Below, piece after piece: positions 43,053-50,736 of a stretch of DNA of 64,000 nucleotides. The position numbers were made by a program, and so were the translations under genes. The first letter of the stretch is position 1. Each line of letters starts with the position of its first letter. The stretch is from Owenweeksia sp965214115. Lineage in GTDB: Bacteria; Bacteroidota; Bacteroidia; Flavobacteriales; Schleiferiaceae. The stretch is from contig CBDCAU010000007.1 of the NCBI GenBank assembly GCA_965214115.1, forward strand, positions 310,001-374,000, in the 5' to 3' direction. The notes below the pieces were generated by a model that was not told the origin of the DNA, did no database searches, and worked only from the letters and a program-made list of their open reading frames with translations.

Positions 43053-44243
43053 ATGAACCTCCACGAATATCAAGCAAAAGAAATTTTGGCCTCTTACGGT
43101 GTGGCCATCCAGCGCGGCTATGTGGCGCAAACGCCCGACGAGGCCGTAGAAAAAGCCAAGCAACTGACCGATGAAACGGGGACGGAATGGCACGTCATCA
43201 AAGCGCAAATCCACGCGGGCGGCCGCGGCAAGGGCGGCGGCGTAAAGCTCGCCAAATCGCTGGACGACGTACACGTGAAGGCCAACGAAATCCTCGGGAT
43301 GATGCTGAAAACCCCGCAGACTTCCGCCGAGGGCAAAAAGGTGCACCAAGTGCTGATAACCGAGGACGTGTACTACCCCGGAGACAGCGAAACGTCGGAG
43401 ATTTATATGAGCGTGATGCTGAACCGCGCCAAGGGCCAGAATATGATTGTGTATTCCACCGAGGGCGGGATGGACATCGAAAAAGTGAGCGAGGAAACGC
43501 CCGAAAAAATCCACCAAGAACTCATTGACCCCGCCGTGGGCCTACAAGGTTTTCAGGCGCGGCGCATCGCTTTCAACCTCGGCCTGAGCGGAAAAGCCTT
43601 CAAAGAAATGGTGAAATTCGTGCAGAAGTTGTACGCTGCTTACGATGGGATTGACGCTTCACTTTTTGAAATCAATCCGGTGTTGAAAACTTCGGACGAC
43701 AAAATTATCGCGGTGGATTCCAAGGTAACTTTGGACGACAACGCACTCTTCCGCCACAAGGATTATGCGGCGCTGCGCGACAAGCGCGAGGAGGACCCCA
43801 TCGACGTGGAAGCGGGCGAAGCGGGCCTCAACTTTGTGAACCTCGACGGCAACGTGGGCTGTATGGTGAACGGCGCCGGCCTCGCGATGGCCACGATGGA
43901 CATCATCAAAATGGCGGGCGGCAATCCGGCCAACTTCCTCGACGTGGGCGGCACCGCCGACGCCGAGCGTGTGGAAAAAGCCTTCCGCATCATCCTCCGC
44001 GACGACAAGGTGGAGGCGATTCTTATCAACATTTTCGGCGGTATCGTCCGCTGCGACCGCGTGGCGCAAGGCATTGTGGACGCTTACCAAAACATCGGCA
44101 AAATCGAAATCCCCATCATCGTGCGCCTGCAAGGCACCAACGCCAAAGAAGCCAAAGAAATCCTCGACAACAGTGATATGAAAGTGCATTCGGTGATTTT
44201 GCTGCAGGAGGCCGCGGATAAGGTGGCGGAGCTTGTTGGTTAA
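43053..44243 (+). CDS. sucC: Succinate-CoA ligase (ADP-forming) beta subunit
   Basis: 396 residues of normal length. The N-terminus MNLHEYQAKEILASYGVAIQ is the SucC signature; the ATP-grasp domain has AQIHAGGRGKGGGVKLAKS, and the C-terminal domain has GCMVNGAGLAMATMDIIKMA, NFLDVGGTADAERVEKAF and NIFGGIVRCDRVAQGI. SucC with SucD interconverts succinyl-CoA and succinate in the citric acid cycle, making ATP or GTP. sucD is not adjacent. Its upstream region has been copied twice into the neighbouring accessory island. Confidence 0.96.
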   Translation: MNLHEYQAKEILASYGVAIQRGYVAQTPDEAVEKAKQLTDETGTEWHVIKAQIHAGGRGKGGGVKLAKSLDDVHVKANEILGMMLKTPQTSAEGKKVHQVLITEDVYYPGDSETSEIYMSVMLNRAKGQNMIVYSTEGGMDIEKVSEETPEKIHQELIDPAVGLQGFQARRIAFNLGLSGKAFKEMVKFVQKLYAAYDGIDASLFEINPVLKTSDDKIIAVDSKVTLDDNALFRHKDYAALRDKREEDPIDVEAGEAGLNFVNLDGNVGCMVNGAGLAMATMDIIKMAGGNPANFLDVGGTADAERVEKAFRIILRDDKVEAILINIFGGIVRCDRVAQGIVDAYQNIGKIEIPIIVRLQGTNAKEAKEILDNSDMKVHSVILLQEAADKVAELVG

Positions 44244-44245
44244 AT

Positions 44246-44325
44246 AGCCGACAGTCGACAGTCCACGGTCGACAGCTTGTGCGCAATAGCTGTGGACTAT
44301 CGACCGTTGGCTGTGGACTTCCTAA
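44246..44325. repeat. Degenerate heptamer array forming an inverted repeat
   Basis: Units like TCGACAG/TCCACGG on the left (44248-44275) face GCTGTGG/CTATCGA-type units on the right (44290-44325), so the array can fold into a long imperfect hairpin behind sucC. It is related to the TCCACAG array at 27304. Confidence 0.75.
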
Positions 44326-44328
44326 AAG

Positions 44329-44556
44329 ATGGCTACCAACCGCGACAAACTTCTCAAGGGAATCCGATGGATCGCCGTCGGGTTTCCTTTCATTTTTTTA
44401 GGGCCGATGTTTATGTATAAATTCGGGATTCCGGCCTATCACAATGGCAATTATTTTTGGCCGATTCTCAGCATTGTTTTAATGGGGCTGGCGGGCTTTT
44501 TTTGTGTGAAGGGATTGCTGACGGTTTTGAATGGTTTTTTTGATAAGAATAAGTAG
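44329..44556 (+). CDS. DUF6095-like small membrane protein
   Basis: 75 residues: MATNRDKLLKGIRWIAVGFP, then FIFLGPMFMYKFGI, and a second helix WPILSIVLMGLAGFFCVKGL. The start, two-helix topology and FKG/VKGLLTVL ending fit DUF6095, small membrane proteins of unknown function seen in Bacteroidota. It follows the heptamer-derived hairpin behind sucC. Confidence 0.7.
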   Translation: MATNRDKLLKGIRWIAVGFPFIFLGPMFMYKFGIPAYHNGNYFWPILSIVLMGLAGFFCVKGLLTVLNGFFDKNK

Positions 44557-44557
44557 C

Positions 44558-44632
44558 CACGAAGGCGCTAAGAACACGAAGAAAGAATAAATATTTCAGA
44601 AAAAAACTTTGTGTCTTAGCGTCTTTGTGGCA
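44558..44632. repeat. Inverted repeat of the GCCACGAAGGCGCTAAG type
   Basis: The left arm (44558-44583, GCCACGAAGGCGCTAAGAAC...) pairs imperfectly with the right arm (44608-44632, ...TTAGCGTCTTTGTGGC). A related half element (CTTTGTGTCCTTAGTGCC...) stands at 45153-45178. It may serve as a terminator or be a dispersed repeat. Confidence 0.65.
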
Positions 44633-44655
44633 AATAAAAACGTAGTGTAAATTTG
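44624..44655 (+). promoter_or_regulatory. Promoter of the truncated HigA-like gene
   Basis: TTTG (44624-44627), 20 bases, then TAAATTTG (44648-44655), a good fit to the Bacteroidota -33/-7 pattern, 30 bases before the ATG at 44686. The -33 element lies inside the inverted repeat. Confidence 0.6.
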
Positions 44656-44685
44656 TCAGACATGTGCATTTGAAAAAGTCTCAAA

Positions 44686-44904
44686 ATGAACTTCAAGCCC
44701 ATTCGTACGGAAAAAGATTATGACAAAGCGCTTTCGCGTATGAAGAAAATTTTCAATTCTCCAATGAATAGTCCCGAAGGTGACGAAGCCGAGGTTTTGG
44801 CCTTGCTCATTGAAGATTATGAAGAAAAACATTACCCCATCGGCCCGCCCGACCCCATCGAAGCCATCAAAATCAGAAGCGAAGAAAAGTATGGAGGCTT
44901 CTAA
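44686..44904 (+). CDS. Truncated HigA-like antitoxin (N-terminal part)
   Basis: 72 residues: MNFKPIRTEKDYDKALSRMK, then SPEGDEAEVLALLIEDYEEK and PPDPIEAIKIRSEEKYGGF. This is the N-terminal dimerisation part of HigA-type antitoxins (usually ~110-140 residues), which continue after DPIEAIKfRmE with a helix-turn-helix. Here the HTH is missing and the last codons overlap the start of a DUF2442 gene in another frame. The product may be non-functional or may be an oddly shortened antitoxin; there is no toxin gene beside it. Confidence 0.7.
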   Translation: MNFKPIRTEKDYDKALSRMKKIFNSPMNSPEGDEAEVLALLIEDYEEKHYPIGPPDPIEAIKIRSEEKYGGF

Positions 44905-45118
44905 AGTTTGGTTTGACGACAACAAAATTTATCTCGAAACCAAAGACGGTGTTGAAAAATCTATGCCTTTAAAATGGTTTCCCCGCTTAGAAAATGCCAC
45001 GTCGCAACAACGGCAGAAATTTGAATTATCGCCCTTTGGAATTTACTGGGAAGAAATTGATGAAGACCTCAGTTTTGAAGGTTTTTTCAAATTCCAAAAG
45101 GAAGAAATTGCAGTTTGA
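44891..45118 (+). CDS. DUF2442 protein (short form, copy A)
   Basis: 75 residues, from an ATG overlapping the HigA-like stop by 14 bases. VWFDDNKIYLETKDGVEKSM and PLKWFPRLENATSQQRQKFE are the DUF2442 pattern; it ends SFEGFFKFQKEEIAV. It is nearly identical in layout to the protein at 49772-49999, so the two are close paralogues. DUF2442 proteins are often found beside DUF4160 proteins in toxin-antitoxin-like pairs, but no DUF4160 gene is next to this copy. Confidence 0.85.
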   Translation: MEASKVWFDDNKIYLETKDGVEKSMPLKWFPRLENATSQQRQKFELSPFGIYWEEIDEDLSFEGFFKFQKEEIAV

Positions 45119-45183
45119 ATTTGTTTCTAAGAACTATTTGAGCATCAGAACTTTGTGTCCTTAGTGCCTTAGTGGCAAAAAAA

Positions 45184-47979
45184 TCAAAGTTTTTCCTCAA
45201 TATACCTCGCCGTATAACCCTTCCCACTCTCCGCCAGCCCCTCCGGTGTCCCAGCAAAAACCAAATGCCCCCCGTTTTCCCCGCCTTCTTTGCCAAGGTC
45301 AATCACCCAGTCCGCGCATTTTATCACGTCGGGGTGATGCTCAATCACCACAATCGAATGCCCGTTTTTCAAGAGCGCGTAAAACGATTGCAACAATTTT
45401 TTAATATCGTGGAAATGCAGCCCCGTCGTGGGTTCGTCGAAGATAAAAAGCTGCGGTTCTTGGCGGCTGCCTTTACCTAAAAAAGTGGCGAGTTTTGTGC
45501 GCTGCGCCTCCCCGCCGCTGAGGGTGGAGCTACTTTGGCCAAGCGTAACGTAGCTTAATCCCACGTCAAAAAGCGGCTGCAATTTGTCTGCAATTTTTTG
45601 CTCTTCGCTTTCGCGGAAAAAGTCAATCGCGTCTTCCACCGTCATTTCCAAAATCTCAAAAATATTCTTCCCATTGAATTGAATATCAAGGATTTCCGCT
45701 TTGAAACGCCGCCCGTGGCATTCGTCGCATTTCAAATGCACGTCCGCCATAAACTGCATTTCGATGGTGATTTCGCCCTCGCCTTGGCACTTGTCGCAGC
45801 GGCCACCGTCCACGTTGAAGGAAAAATGCCCCGCTTTATAACCGCGCGCTTTCGCCAGTTTTTGTTTGGAAAAAAGCTGCCGGATGTCGTCGTACGCCTT
45901 TATATAGGTGACGGGATTGCTGCGGCTCGATTTTCCGATGGGATTTTGGTCCACAAATTCCACGTCGCCGAGGGTTTTCCAATCGCCTTCCAAGGCGGTG
46001 TGCTGGCCGGATTTGTCGCCGTAGCCGCCTAGTTTTTTCTTCAAGGCGGGATACAATACCTTGGAAATCAACGAACTCTTGCCGCTGCCACTCACGCCCG
46101 TTACCACCGTCAGGCAATGCAGCGGAACATCCACGTCAATATTTTTTAGGTTGTTTTCGCGCGCGCCTTTTATTTCAATCCATTTGCGCGGCGTTTTTCG
46201 TTTCGATGGGATTTCAATCGAATCTTTACCATTTAAATAACGCGCCGTGTGGCTGTCCACATTTTTCAATTCTGAAAAATGCCCCGAAAAAATTACCTCG
46301 CCACCGTGAGTGCCAGCGCCCTGACCGATGTCGATGAGATGGTCGGCGGCGCGCATCATTTCCTCGTCGTGTTCTACGACAACCACCGTGTTTCCCAAAT
46401 CGCGCAAACGCTTCACAACGCCGATGAGACGGGTGGTATCGCGCGGGTGGAGACCGATGCTCGGTTCATCCAAAATGTAGGTGCTGCCCACCAGCGCGCT
46501 GCCCAGCGAGGTGGCTAAATTGATGCGCTGCGACTCGCCGCCGGAGAGCGAACTGGACACGCGGTTCAAAGTTAAATACCCCAATCCGACGTCCTGCAAA
46601 TAATGGATGCGGCTGGAAATTTCGGTCAAAAGTCGTTTGGCGATTTGCTGTTCGTAATCGGAAAATTCCGCCCCAGCGAAAAACTCCGCCAAGCGGTCAA
46701 TCGGCATAGCGACCAAATCGGTAATCGGCCGGTCGTTGATTTTCACATAGCGCGCCTCTTTTCGCAAGCGCGTCCCTTTGCACTCGCCGCATTTCGTTTT
46801 TCCGCGATAGCGCGACAGCATCACGCGGTACTGAATTTTATAGGATTTGGATTCCACATATTTGAAGAAATCCTCGATGCCTTTGAAATGCTTCGTGCCT
46901 TCCCACAGCATTTCTTTTTGCTTTTCCGAAAGTTCAAAATAGGCTTTGTGAATCGGGAATTTCGCTTTTTCCGCGCCGCGAATCAGTTGGTCTTTCCACT
47001 CCTGCATTTTCTCGCCTTTCCACGATGCCACGGCGTTTTGATAAATCGAAAGGCTACTGTCGGGAATCACCAAATCCTCGTCAATCCCAATCACCGAGCC
47101 GAATCCCTCGCACTTGGGACACGCGCCAAACGGATTGTTAAAACTGAAAAGATGGATGGTCGGCTCTTCAAATTGAATCCCGTCTTCCTCAAAAAGGTTA
47201 GAAAATCCTGACGTTTTTTCTTGCGAAACATTTTCGATGCGGCAAATCCCACGACCTTCAAAAAAAGCCGTTTGCACGGAATCGGCAAAACGGTTGCGGT
47301 TTTCCTCGCGGCTCAAATCCGCCGTCAGCCGGTCGATGACGATTTCCAAATTGTTCTTTTCTGGCTTGGTGTTTTTGGTATCGATGTCTTCGATGCGCAT
47401 CACTTCACCGTTCACCGCCACCCGCGAATAGCCCTGCTGGCCGAGGATGCCAAGCTGTTTTTTCAGGCTGCGGTCGTGCAAATGCAGCGGGCATTTCACC
47501 ATTATTTTGTCAGAATTGTCCAGCGATTCCACAAAATTCACCACGTCTTTCAGTTCGTGGCGTTTCACTTCTTTGCCGCTCTTCGGTGAGATGGTTTTGC
47601 CGATTCGCGCGTACAACACCTTGAGGTAATCGTAAATTTCGGTGGTCGTCCCCACGGTGCTGCGCGGGTTGCGCGAAATCACCTTCTGCTCGATGGCCAC
47701 GGCGGGCGAAATCCCTTTGATATATTCTACTTCGGGCTTGTCCAGCCGGCCCAGAAACTGCCGCGCATAACTCGACAAACTCTCCACATAGCGTCGCTGC
47801 CCCTCCGCGTAAAGCGTGTCAAACGCCAGCGAACTTTTGCCCGAGCCGCTCAGCCCCGTAATCACCGTCAACTTTCGGTGGGGGATGGCCACGCACACGT
47901 TTTTCAAGTTGTGCACTTTCGCACCCTTGATGACGATAAACTGGCGCGGGTCGAGGGTTTCGAGGGTTTTTTGGGGCAT
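45184..47979 (-). CDS. uvrA: Excinuclease ABC subunit A (UvrA)
   Basis: 931 residues, normal length. UvrA finds DNA lesions for nucleotide excision repair and loads UvrB. Two ABC modules: Walker A GLSGSGKSSLAFDTLYAEGQ near the N-terminus and GVSGSGKSSLISKVLYPAL in the second half; signatures LSGGESQRINLA and LSGGEAQRTKLA; Walker B YILDEPSIGLH and FIFDEPTTGLH. Zinc sites appear as CPKCEGFG with CGECKGTR, and CDKCQGEG with CDECHGRR. The gene stands alone, with a TACCTTCG box 26 bases upstream. Confidence 0.97.
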   Translation of the reverse strand: MPQKTLETLDPRQFIVIKGAKVHNLKNVCVAIPHRKLTVITGLSGSGKSSLAFDTLYAEGQRRYVESLSSYARQFLGRLDKPEVEYIKGISPAVAIEQKVISRNPRSTVGTTTEIYDYLKVLYARIGKTISPKSGKEVKRHELKDVVNFVESLDNSDKIMVKCPLHLHDRSLKKQLGILGQQGYSRVAVNGEVMRIEDIDTKNTKPEKNNLEIVIDRLTADLSREENRNRFADSVQTAFFEGRGICRIENVSQEKTSGFSNLFEEDGIQFEEPTIHLFSFNNPFGACPKCEGFGSVIGIDEDLVIPDSSLSIYQNAVASWKGEKMQEWKDQLIRGAEKAKFPIHKAYFELSEKQKEMLWEGTKHFKGIEDFFKYVESKSYKIQYRVMLSRYRGKTKCGECKGTRLRKEARYVKINDRPITDLVAMPIDRLAEFFAGAEFSDYEQQIAKRLLTEISSRIHYLQDVGLGYLTLNRVSSSLSGGESQRINLATSLGSALVGSTYILDEPSIGLHPRDTTRLIGVVKRLRDLGNTVVVVEHDEEMMRAADHLIDIGQGAGTHGGEVIFSGHFSELKNVDSHTARYLNGKDSIEIPSKRKTPRKWIEIKGARENNLKNIDVDVPLHCLTVVTGVSGSGKSSLISKVLYPALKKKLGGYGDKSGQHTALEGDWKTLGDVEFVDQNPIGKSSRSNPVTYIKAYDDIRQLFSKQKLAKARGYKAGHFSFNVDGGRCDKCQGEGEITIEMQFMADVHLKCDECHGRRFKAEILDIQFNGKNIFEILEMTVEDAIDFFRESEEQKIADKLQPLFDVGLSYVTLGQSSSTLSGGEAQRTKLATFLGKGSRQEPQLFIFDEPTTGLHFHDIKKLLQSFYALLKNGHSIVVIEHHPDVIKCADWVIDLGKEGGENGGHLVFAGTPEGLAESGKGYTARYIEEKL

Positions 47980-48005
47980 ATTTTAGTGTGGATTTTTTGG
48001 GGGTG

Positions 48006-48013
48006 CGAAGGTA
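48006..48013 (-). promoter_or_regulatory. -7 box of uvrA (TACCTTCG)
   Basis: On the minus strand TACCTTCG precedes the uvrA ATG by 26 bases. The same octamer forms the sucC -7 box. Confidence 0.55.
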
Positions 48014-48053
48014 TAGAAGGAGGAAGGTTTGCGGTTTGAGGTTTTCTATCGCG

Positions 48054-48229
48054 GCCCACGGTTGAAACCGTGGGTTGGGCGGGCAACTTTTCCAAAGTTT
48101 AGAACTTTGGAAAAGTTTTAGTCTCGATGAAAAAAGAAAAGCCCCAGCGGGGCGAAATGTTTGTAGCACCGTCCGCAAGGGCGGTGGCTCAAAGGTGAAA
48201 GAGCGTGAACCAAGCCCCAGCGGGGCGAC
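48054..48229 (+). repeat. Interspersed hairpin repeat (GCCCCAGCGGGGC type), copy 1
   Basis: About 176 bp with the palindromes CCCACGGTTGAAACCGTGGG, GCCCCAGCGGGGCGAAATG, CCGTCCGCAAGGGCGG and a terminal AGCCCCAGCGGGGCGACA. Copy 2 at 48918-49097 shares the order and most of the sequence. I recall similar elements as widespread in Bacteroidota genomes. It lies between uvrA and the PH-domain-like gene. Confidence 0.85.
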
Positions 48230-48314
48230 AACTATTCAAAAATTTATATTGAAGAAAAACCTTCATTGCGCTTATTTGTTTTTTTATTTTTATCCCCGAA
48301 AAAAGATTTTAAAA

Positions 48315-48776
48315 ATGAAAATAAAATACCGCACATCCTTGGATTTTTATTCCAAAATAGTTACCACTTTCGTAGTAGTTTTTGGCATTTTTTTAATTGC
48401 AAATCTGTTTCTCCAAAATGATTTTTCAACCATTTCAATTCTGGGGATTTTGCTTTTGGCTGGAGTGGCATTTTTCTTTTATCAGAAAATGCCGCGGTAT
48501 TTTACCATTAAAAATGAAAATCTGATTATCGGCAGAGCATTTTCAAAAGTCGTAATCCCAAAAAGTGAAATCGAATCGGTGGAACTTGTGTCATCAATGC
48601 CGATAACGATGACTTCAGGTTCTTTTGGTGTTTTTGGATATTTAGGAAATTCGATGGAAAACACCGTTCAATGGGTAACGAATCGTAAGGAAATTTTCAA
48701 AGTAAAAACATCAAACAAAACTTATCTTTTAAGTGCGAGAAATCGGGAAGGTTTGGTTAGTGATATTTCTGTTTAA
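48315..48776 (+). CDS. Bacterial PH-domain-like membrane protein
   Basis: 153 residues from the ATG MKIKYRTSLDFYSKIVTTFV; an upstream open frame runs through the interspersed repeat and is rejected. Two hydrophobic helices (VVVFGIFLIANLF and ILGILLLAGVAFFFY) precede a soluble beta-rich part (YFTIKNENLIIGRAFSKVVI, EIESVEL, VWVTNRKEIFKVKT-like). This helix pair plus domain layout resembles bacterial PH-like (bPH) membrane proteins of unknown function. No operon partner. Confidence 0.65.
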   Translation: MKIKYRTSLDFYSKIVTTFVVVFGIFLIANLFLQNDFSTISILGILLLAGVAFFFYQKMPRYFTIKNENLIIGRAFSKVVIPKSEIESVELVSSMPITMTSGSFGVFGYLGNSMENTVQWVTNRKEIFKVKTSNKTYLLSARNREGLVSDISV

Positions 48777-48807
48777 TTCAGATAAAAATATCGAAAAATT
48801 TAGGGTT

Positions 48808-48945
48808 ATGAAATTTCACAAATTAGACGACATTTTAGATGAGCGGTATGGCAAAAAAAATTCGGACTCCCGCCAAGAGTTTGAAAGACAGGCTTTTGTA
48901 AACTATTACTTTTTGGTGCAGCCCACGGTTGAAACCGTGGGTTGA
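48808..48945 (+). pseudogene. XRE antitoxin N-terminal remnant cut by repeat copy 2
   Basis: MKFHKLDDILDERYGKKNSD, then SRQEFERQAFVNYYF, is clearly related to the intact antitoxin at 49484 (YLEKKYGKRGTEKREQFEEE, TFANYY). After NYYF the interspersed repeat begins at 48918 and the frame stops inside it at 48945. The HTH part is lost. Confidence 0.75.
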
Positions 48946-49097
48946 GGTGAGCAGCTTTCCCAAATTTCCAAACTGTGAAAAAGTTCGCGAAACTCTCGCT
49001 GAAAAAGCCCCAGCGGGGCGAAATGTTTGTAGCACCGTCCGCAAGGGCGGTGGACAAGTTGCGAAGGGACGGGATGAAAGCCCCAGCAGGGCGACAT
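48918..49097 (+). repeat. Interspersed hairpin repeat (GCCCCAGCGGGGC type), copy 2
   Basis: About 180 bp, same orientation and element order as copy 1 at 48054. It lies directly at the point where the XRE antitoxin remnant loses homology, so it has probably inserted there or mediated the deletion. Confidence 0.85.
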
Positions 49098-49147
49098 CAA
49101 ATTTTAATGATTAAAACAATTTGTAACGAATTCATTACATTTGCGCG

Positions 49148-49441
49148 GTGAGACAAAATCGACATTTCCAAAGAGTGCATCGAATTTTTTGAAAAGACCA
49201 GAGGAAGGGCCGCCAAGAAGTTTGATGAATTCATCCGAATCATCACCGAGGTGGAAATTGTTAATACAAAATATGTCAAGAAACTGGTATCCAGTAAGTT
49301 TACGAATTAAAGATTTCCGTTAACAACGAATACCGAGTGGTGATTTTCGCGATTGACCATTTGAATTTTCAGGAATGCTCACAGGTGGTTTGCCTTTATG
49401 CTTTTCAGAAAAAATCTGAAAAAAATTATAAGAGGCAATAA
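49148..49441 (+). pseudogene. RelE/HigB-family toxin, frameshifted
   Basis: One frame gives KIDISKECIEFFEKTRGRAA, KKFDEFIRIITEVEIVNTKY and KKLVSSKF, then stops. The next frame continues from 49301 as YELKISVNNEYRVVIFAIDH and QVVCLYAFQKKSEKNYKRQ, the usual HigB/RelE C-terminal half. A one-base change near 49300 thus breaks the gene, and an early shift near 49150 may have cost the start. A TACATTTG box (49136-49143) stands just upstream. The antitoxin behind it is intact, so the module looks disarmed. Confidence 0.8.
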
Positions 49442-49483
49442 AAAAGGCGTAAGCCATTTTAGAAAATTATTTAAAATAAAACG

Positions 49484-49771
49484 ATGAAAAAGGGATTTAT
49501 AAAAGCTGAAAAATATCTTGAGAAAAAATACGGCAAGCGGGGTACGGAAAAACGCGAGCAATTTGAAGAAGAAACCTTCGCAAATTATTACGCCGACATT
49601 TTAAAACACCGCCGCAAGGAATTAAAAATGACCCAACAAACATTGGCTGAAAAAGTGGGCAAAAAACGAACTTACATTTCCCGATTGGAAAACGGCGAAG
49701 ATGTGCAGTTGTCCAATTTCGTGATGGTGGCCAATGCGTTGGGGCTTTCGCTGCATTTGACGGCGGCTTGA
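49484..49771 (+). CDS. XRE-family antitoxin (HigA-like)
   Basis: 95 residues. After the N-terminal KYLEKKYGKRGTEKREQFEE there is a helix-turn-helix RRKELKMTQQTLAEKVGKKR and TYISRLENGEDVQLSNFVMV, ending LGLSLHLTAA. It follows the broken HigB/RelE toxin by 42 bases and would both neutralise the toxin and repress its operon. Its partner is dead, so it may persist as an orphan anti-toxin or regulator. The stop abuts the stop of the convergent DUF2442 gene. Confidence 0.88.
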   Translation: MKKGFIKAEKYLEKKYGKRGTEKREQFEEETFANYYADILKHRRKELKMTQQTLAEKVGKKRTYISRLENGEDVQLSNFVMVANALGLSLHLTAA

Positions 49772-49999
49772 TTAAACCTCAACTTCTTCTTTTCTAAACG
49801 TAAAAAATCCTTCAAAACTAAGGTATTCATCAATTTCTTCCCAGTGGATTCCGAAGGGGGAGAGTTCAAAACTTTCGCGCTGCTGTTCCGAGGCATTTTC
49901 CAAACGGGGAAACCATTTCAGGGGCATTGATTTTTTAACGCCTTCTTTAGTTTGGAGAAGGATGTTTTCATCATCAAACCAAATTTTCGGAACTTCCAT
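49772..49999 (-). CDS. DUF2442 protein (short form, copy B)
   Basis: 75 residues: MEVPKIWFDDENILLQTKEG, PLKWFPRLENASEQQRESFE and SFEGFFTFRKEEVEV. About two thirds of its residues match copy A at 44891. Its 3' end meets the antitoxin gene tail to tail with no gap. DUF2442 may be the antitoxin-like half of DUF4160/DUF2442 pairs. Confidence 0.85.
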   Translation of the reverse strand: MEVPKIWFDDENILLQTKEGVKKSMPLKWFPRLENASEQQRESFELSPFGIHWEEIDEYLSFEGFFTFRKEEVEV

Positions 50000-50087
50000 T
50001 TTTCAAAGTAAAATCTGCGTCTTATCTGCGAAATCTGCGTGAAAAACTCTTCACTTCAACCGTTGAGAAAATCCCTTGAAACTCAAA

Positions 50088-50396
50088 TCATTGAAAGTCA
50101 GCCACCTTTTCTTCCACCGGTTTTGATTTTGCATAAGCAAACTCGGGACTGATGTCGTAGGCGCAGGATTCCAATTCACCATTCAAGTTTCGGATTTCCG
50201 CCAATCCATCCCAATAAATCTCACCAAATTCACCAATTTTCGCCTTTCTAAAATTATCTTTTTCAAAGATTTTTTGGGCATATTTTCCACCTTTATCCAG
50301 TACTTTTTCTAAATCCAAGACCCTCAATTCACCATTGTGAAAATGACAAATTATTTTGAATTTTTCTTCAATTGAGAAGTGGTGTATTTTCTTCAT
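50088..50396 (-). CDS. DUF2442-like protein (long form), paired with DUF4160
   Basis: 102 residues: MKKIHHFSIEEKFKIICHFH, NGELRVLDLEKVLDKG, and FGEIYWDGLAEIRNLNGELE. The I.CHF.NGE.RVLDLEK pattern matches the N-terminal half of the DUF2442-HTH fusion at 56394. It follows the DUF4160 gene by five bases on the same strand and is probably its cognate partner. Confidence 0.75.
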   Translation of the reverse strand: MKKIHHFSIEEKFKIICHFHNGELRVLDLEKVLDKGGKYAQKIFEKDNFRKAKIGEFGEIYWDGLAEIRNLNGELESCAYDISPEFAYAKSKPVEEKVADFQ

Positions 50397-50401
50397 AGTA
50401 T

Positions 50402-50650
50402 TTACCGCAAAGGTTCTATTTTATGAAATTCTTTCGAATCCCACATCTTTTGCAATTCTACCTTGTGGATTTCGACCCAAGCGCTTACCAATTTCAGTTT
50501 GCTGATGGGCAAATCCCCATTCATTAAGCTGCCATCGCTAATTCGGATGTTACCTTCAAATTCGGCATATTTCACTTTAAAATGCGGTGGATTGTGGTCA
50601 TTAAAAAACATATAAATGACTATTCCGTAAAAACGACTGATTTCTGGCAT
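50402..50650 (-). CDS. DUF4160 protein (copy 1)
   Basis: 82 residues from the ATG of MPEISRFYGIVIYMFFNDHN; PPHFKVKYAEFEGNIRISDG and KLVSAWVEIHKVELQKMWDS complete the DUF4160 pattern. The (N/R)DHNPPHFH-like core (here NDHNPPHF) is the most conserved part and could be catalytic or metal-binding. It is encoded upstream of a DUF2442-like gene, an arrangement typical of type II toxin-antitoxin loci, though activity has not been established to my knowledge. Confidence 0.85.
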   Translation of the reverse strand: MPEISRFYGIVIYMFFNDHNPPHFKVKYAEFEGNIRISDGSLMNGDLPISKLKLVSAWVEIHKVELQKMWDSKEFHKIEPLR

Positions 50651-50736
50651 TTTGCAAAAAATCAAATGTAAAAAATTCTAATGATTTGATGCGTTCTCAA
50701 TCTGTGATTTCATCATCTTTTCGGGGAGCTGCCGCC

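Noticed and set aside
48075..48314. Longer start of the PH-like membrane protein
   Set aside because: The extension is translated from the interspersed hairpin repeat; similarity and membrane helices begin after 48315.
49148..49323. Short open frame at 49141-49323 as a separate gene
   Set aside because: It is a wrong-frame reading of the broken RelE/HigB toxin, whose two halves are recognisable in adjacent frames.
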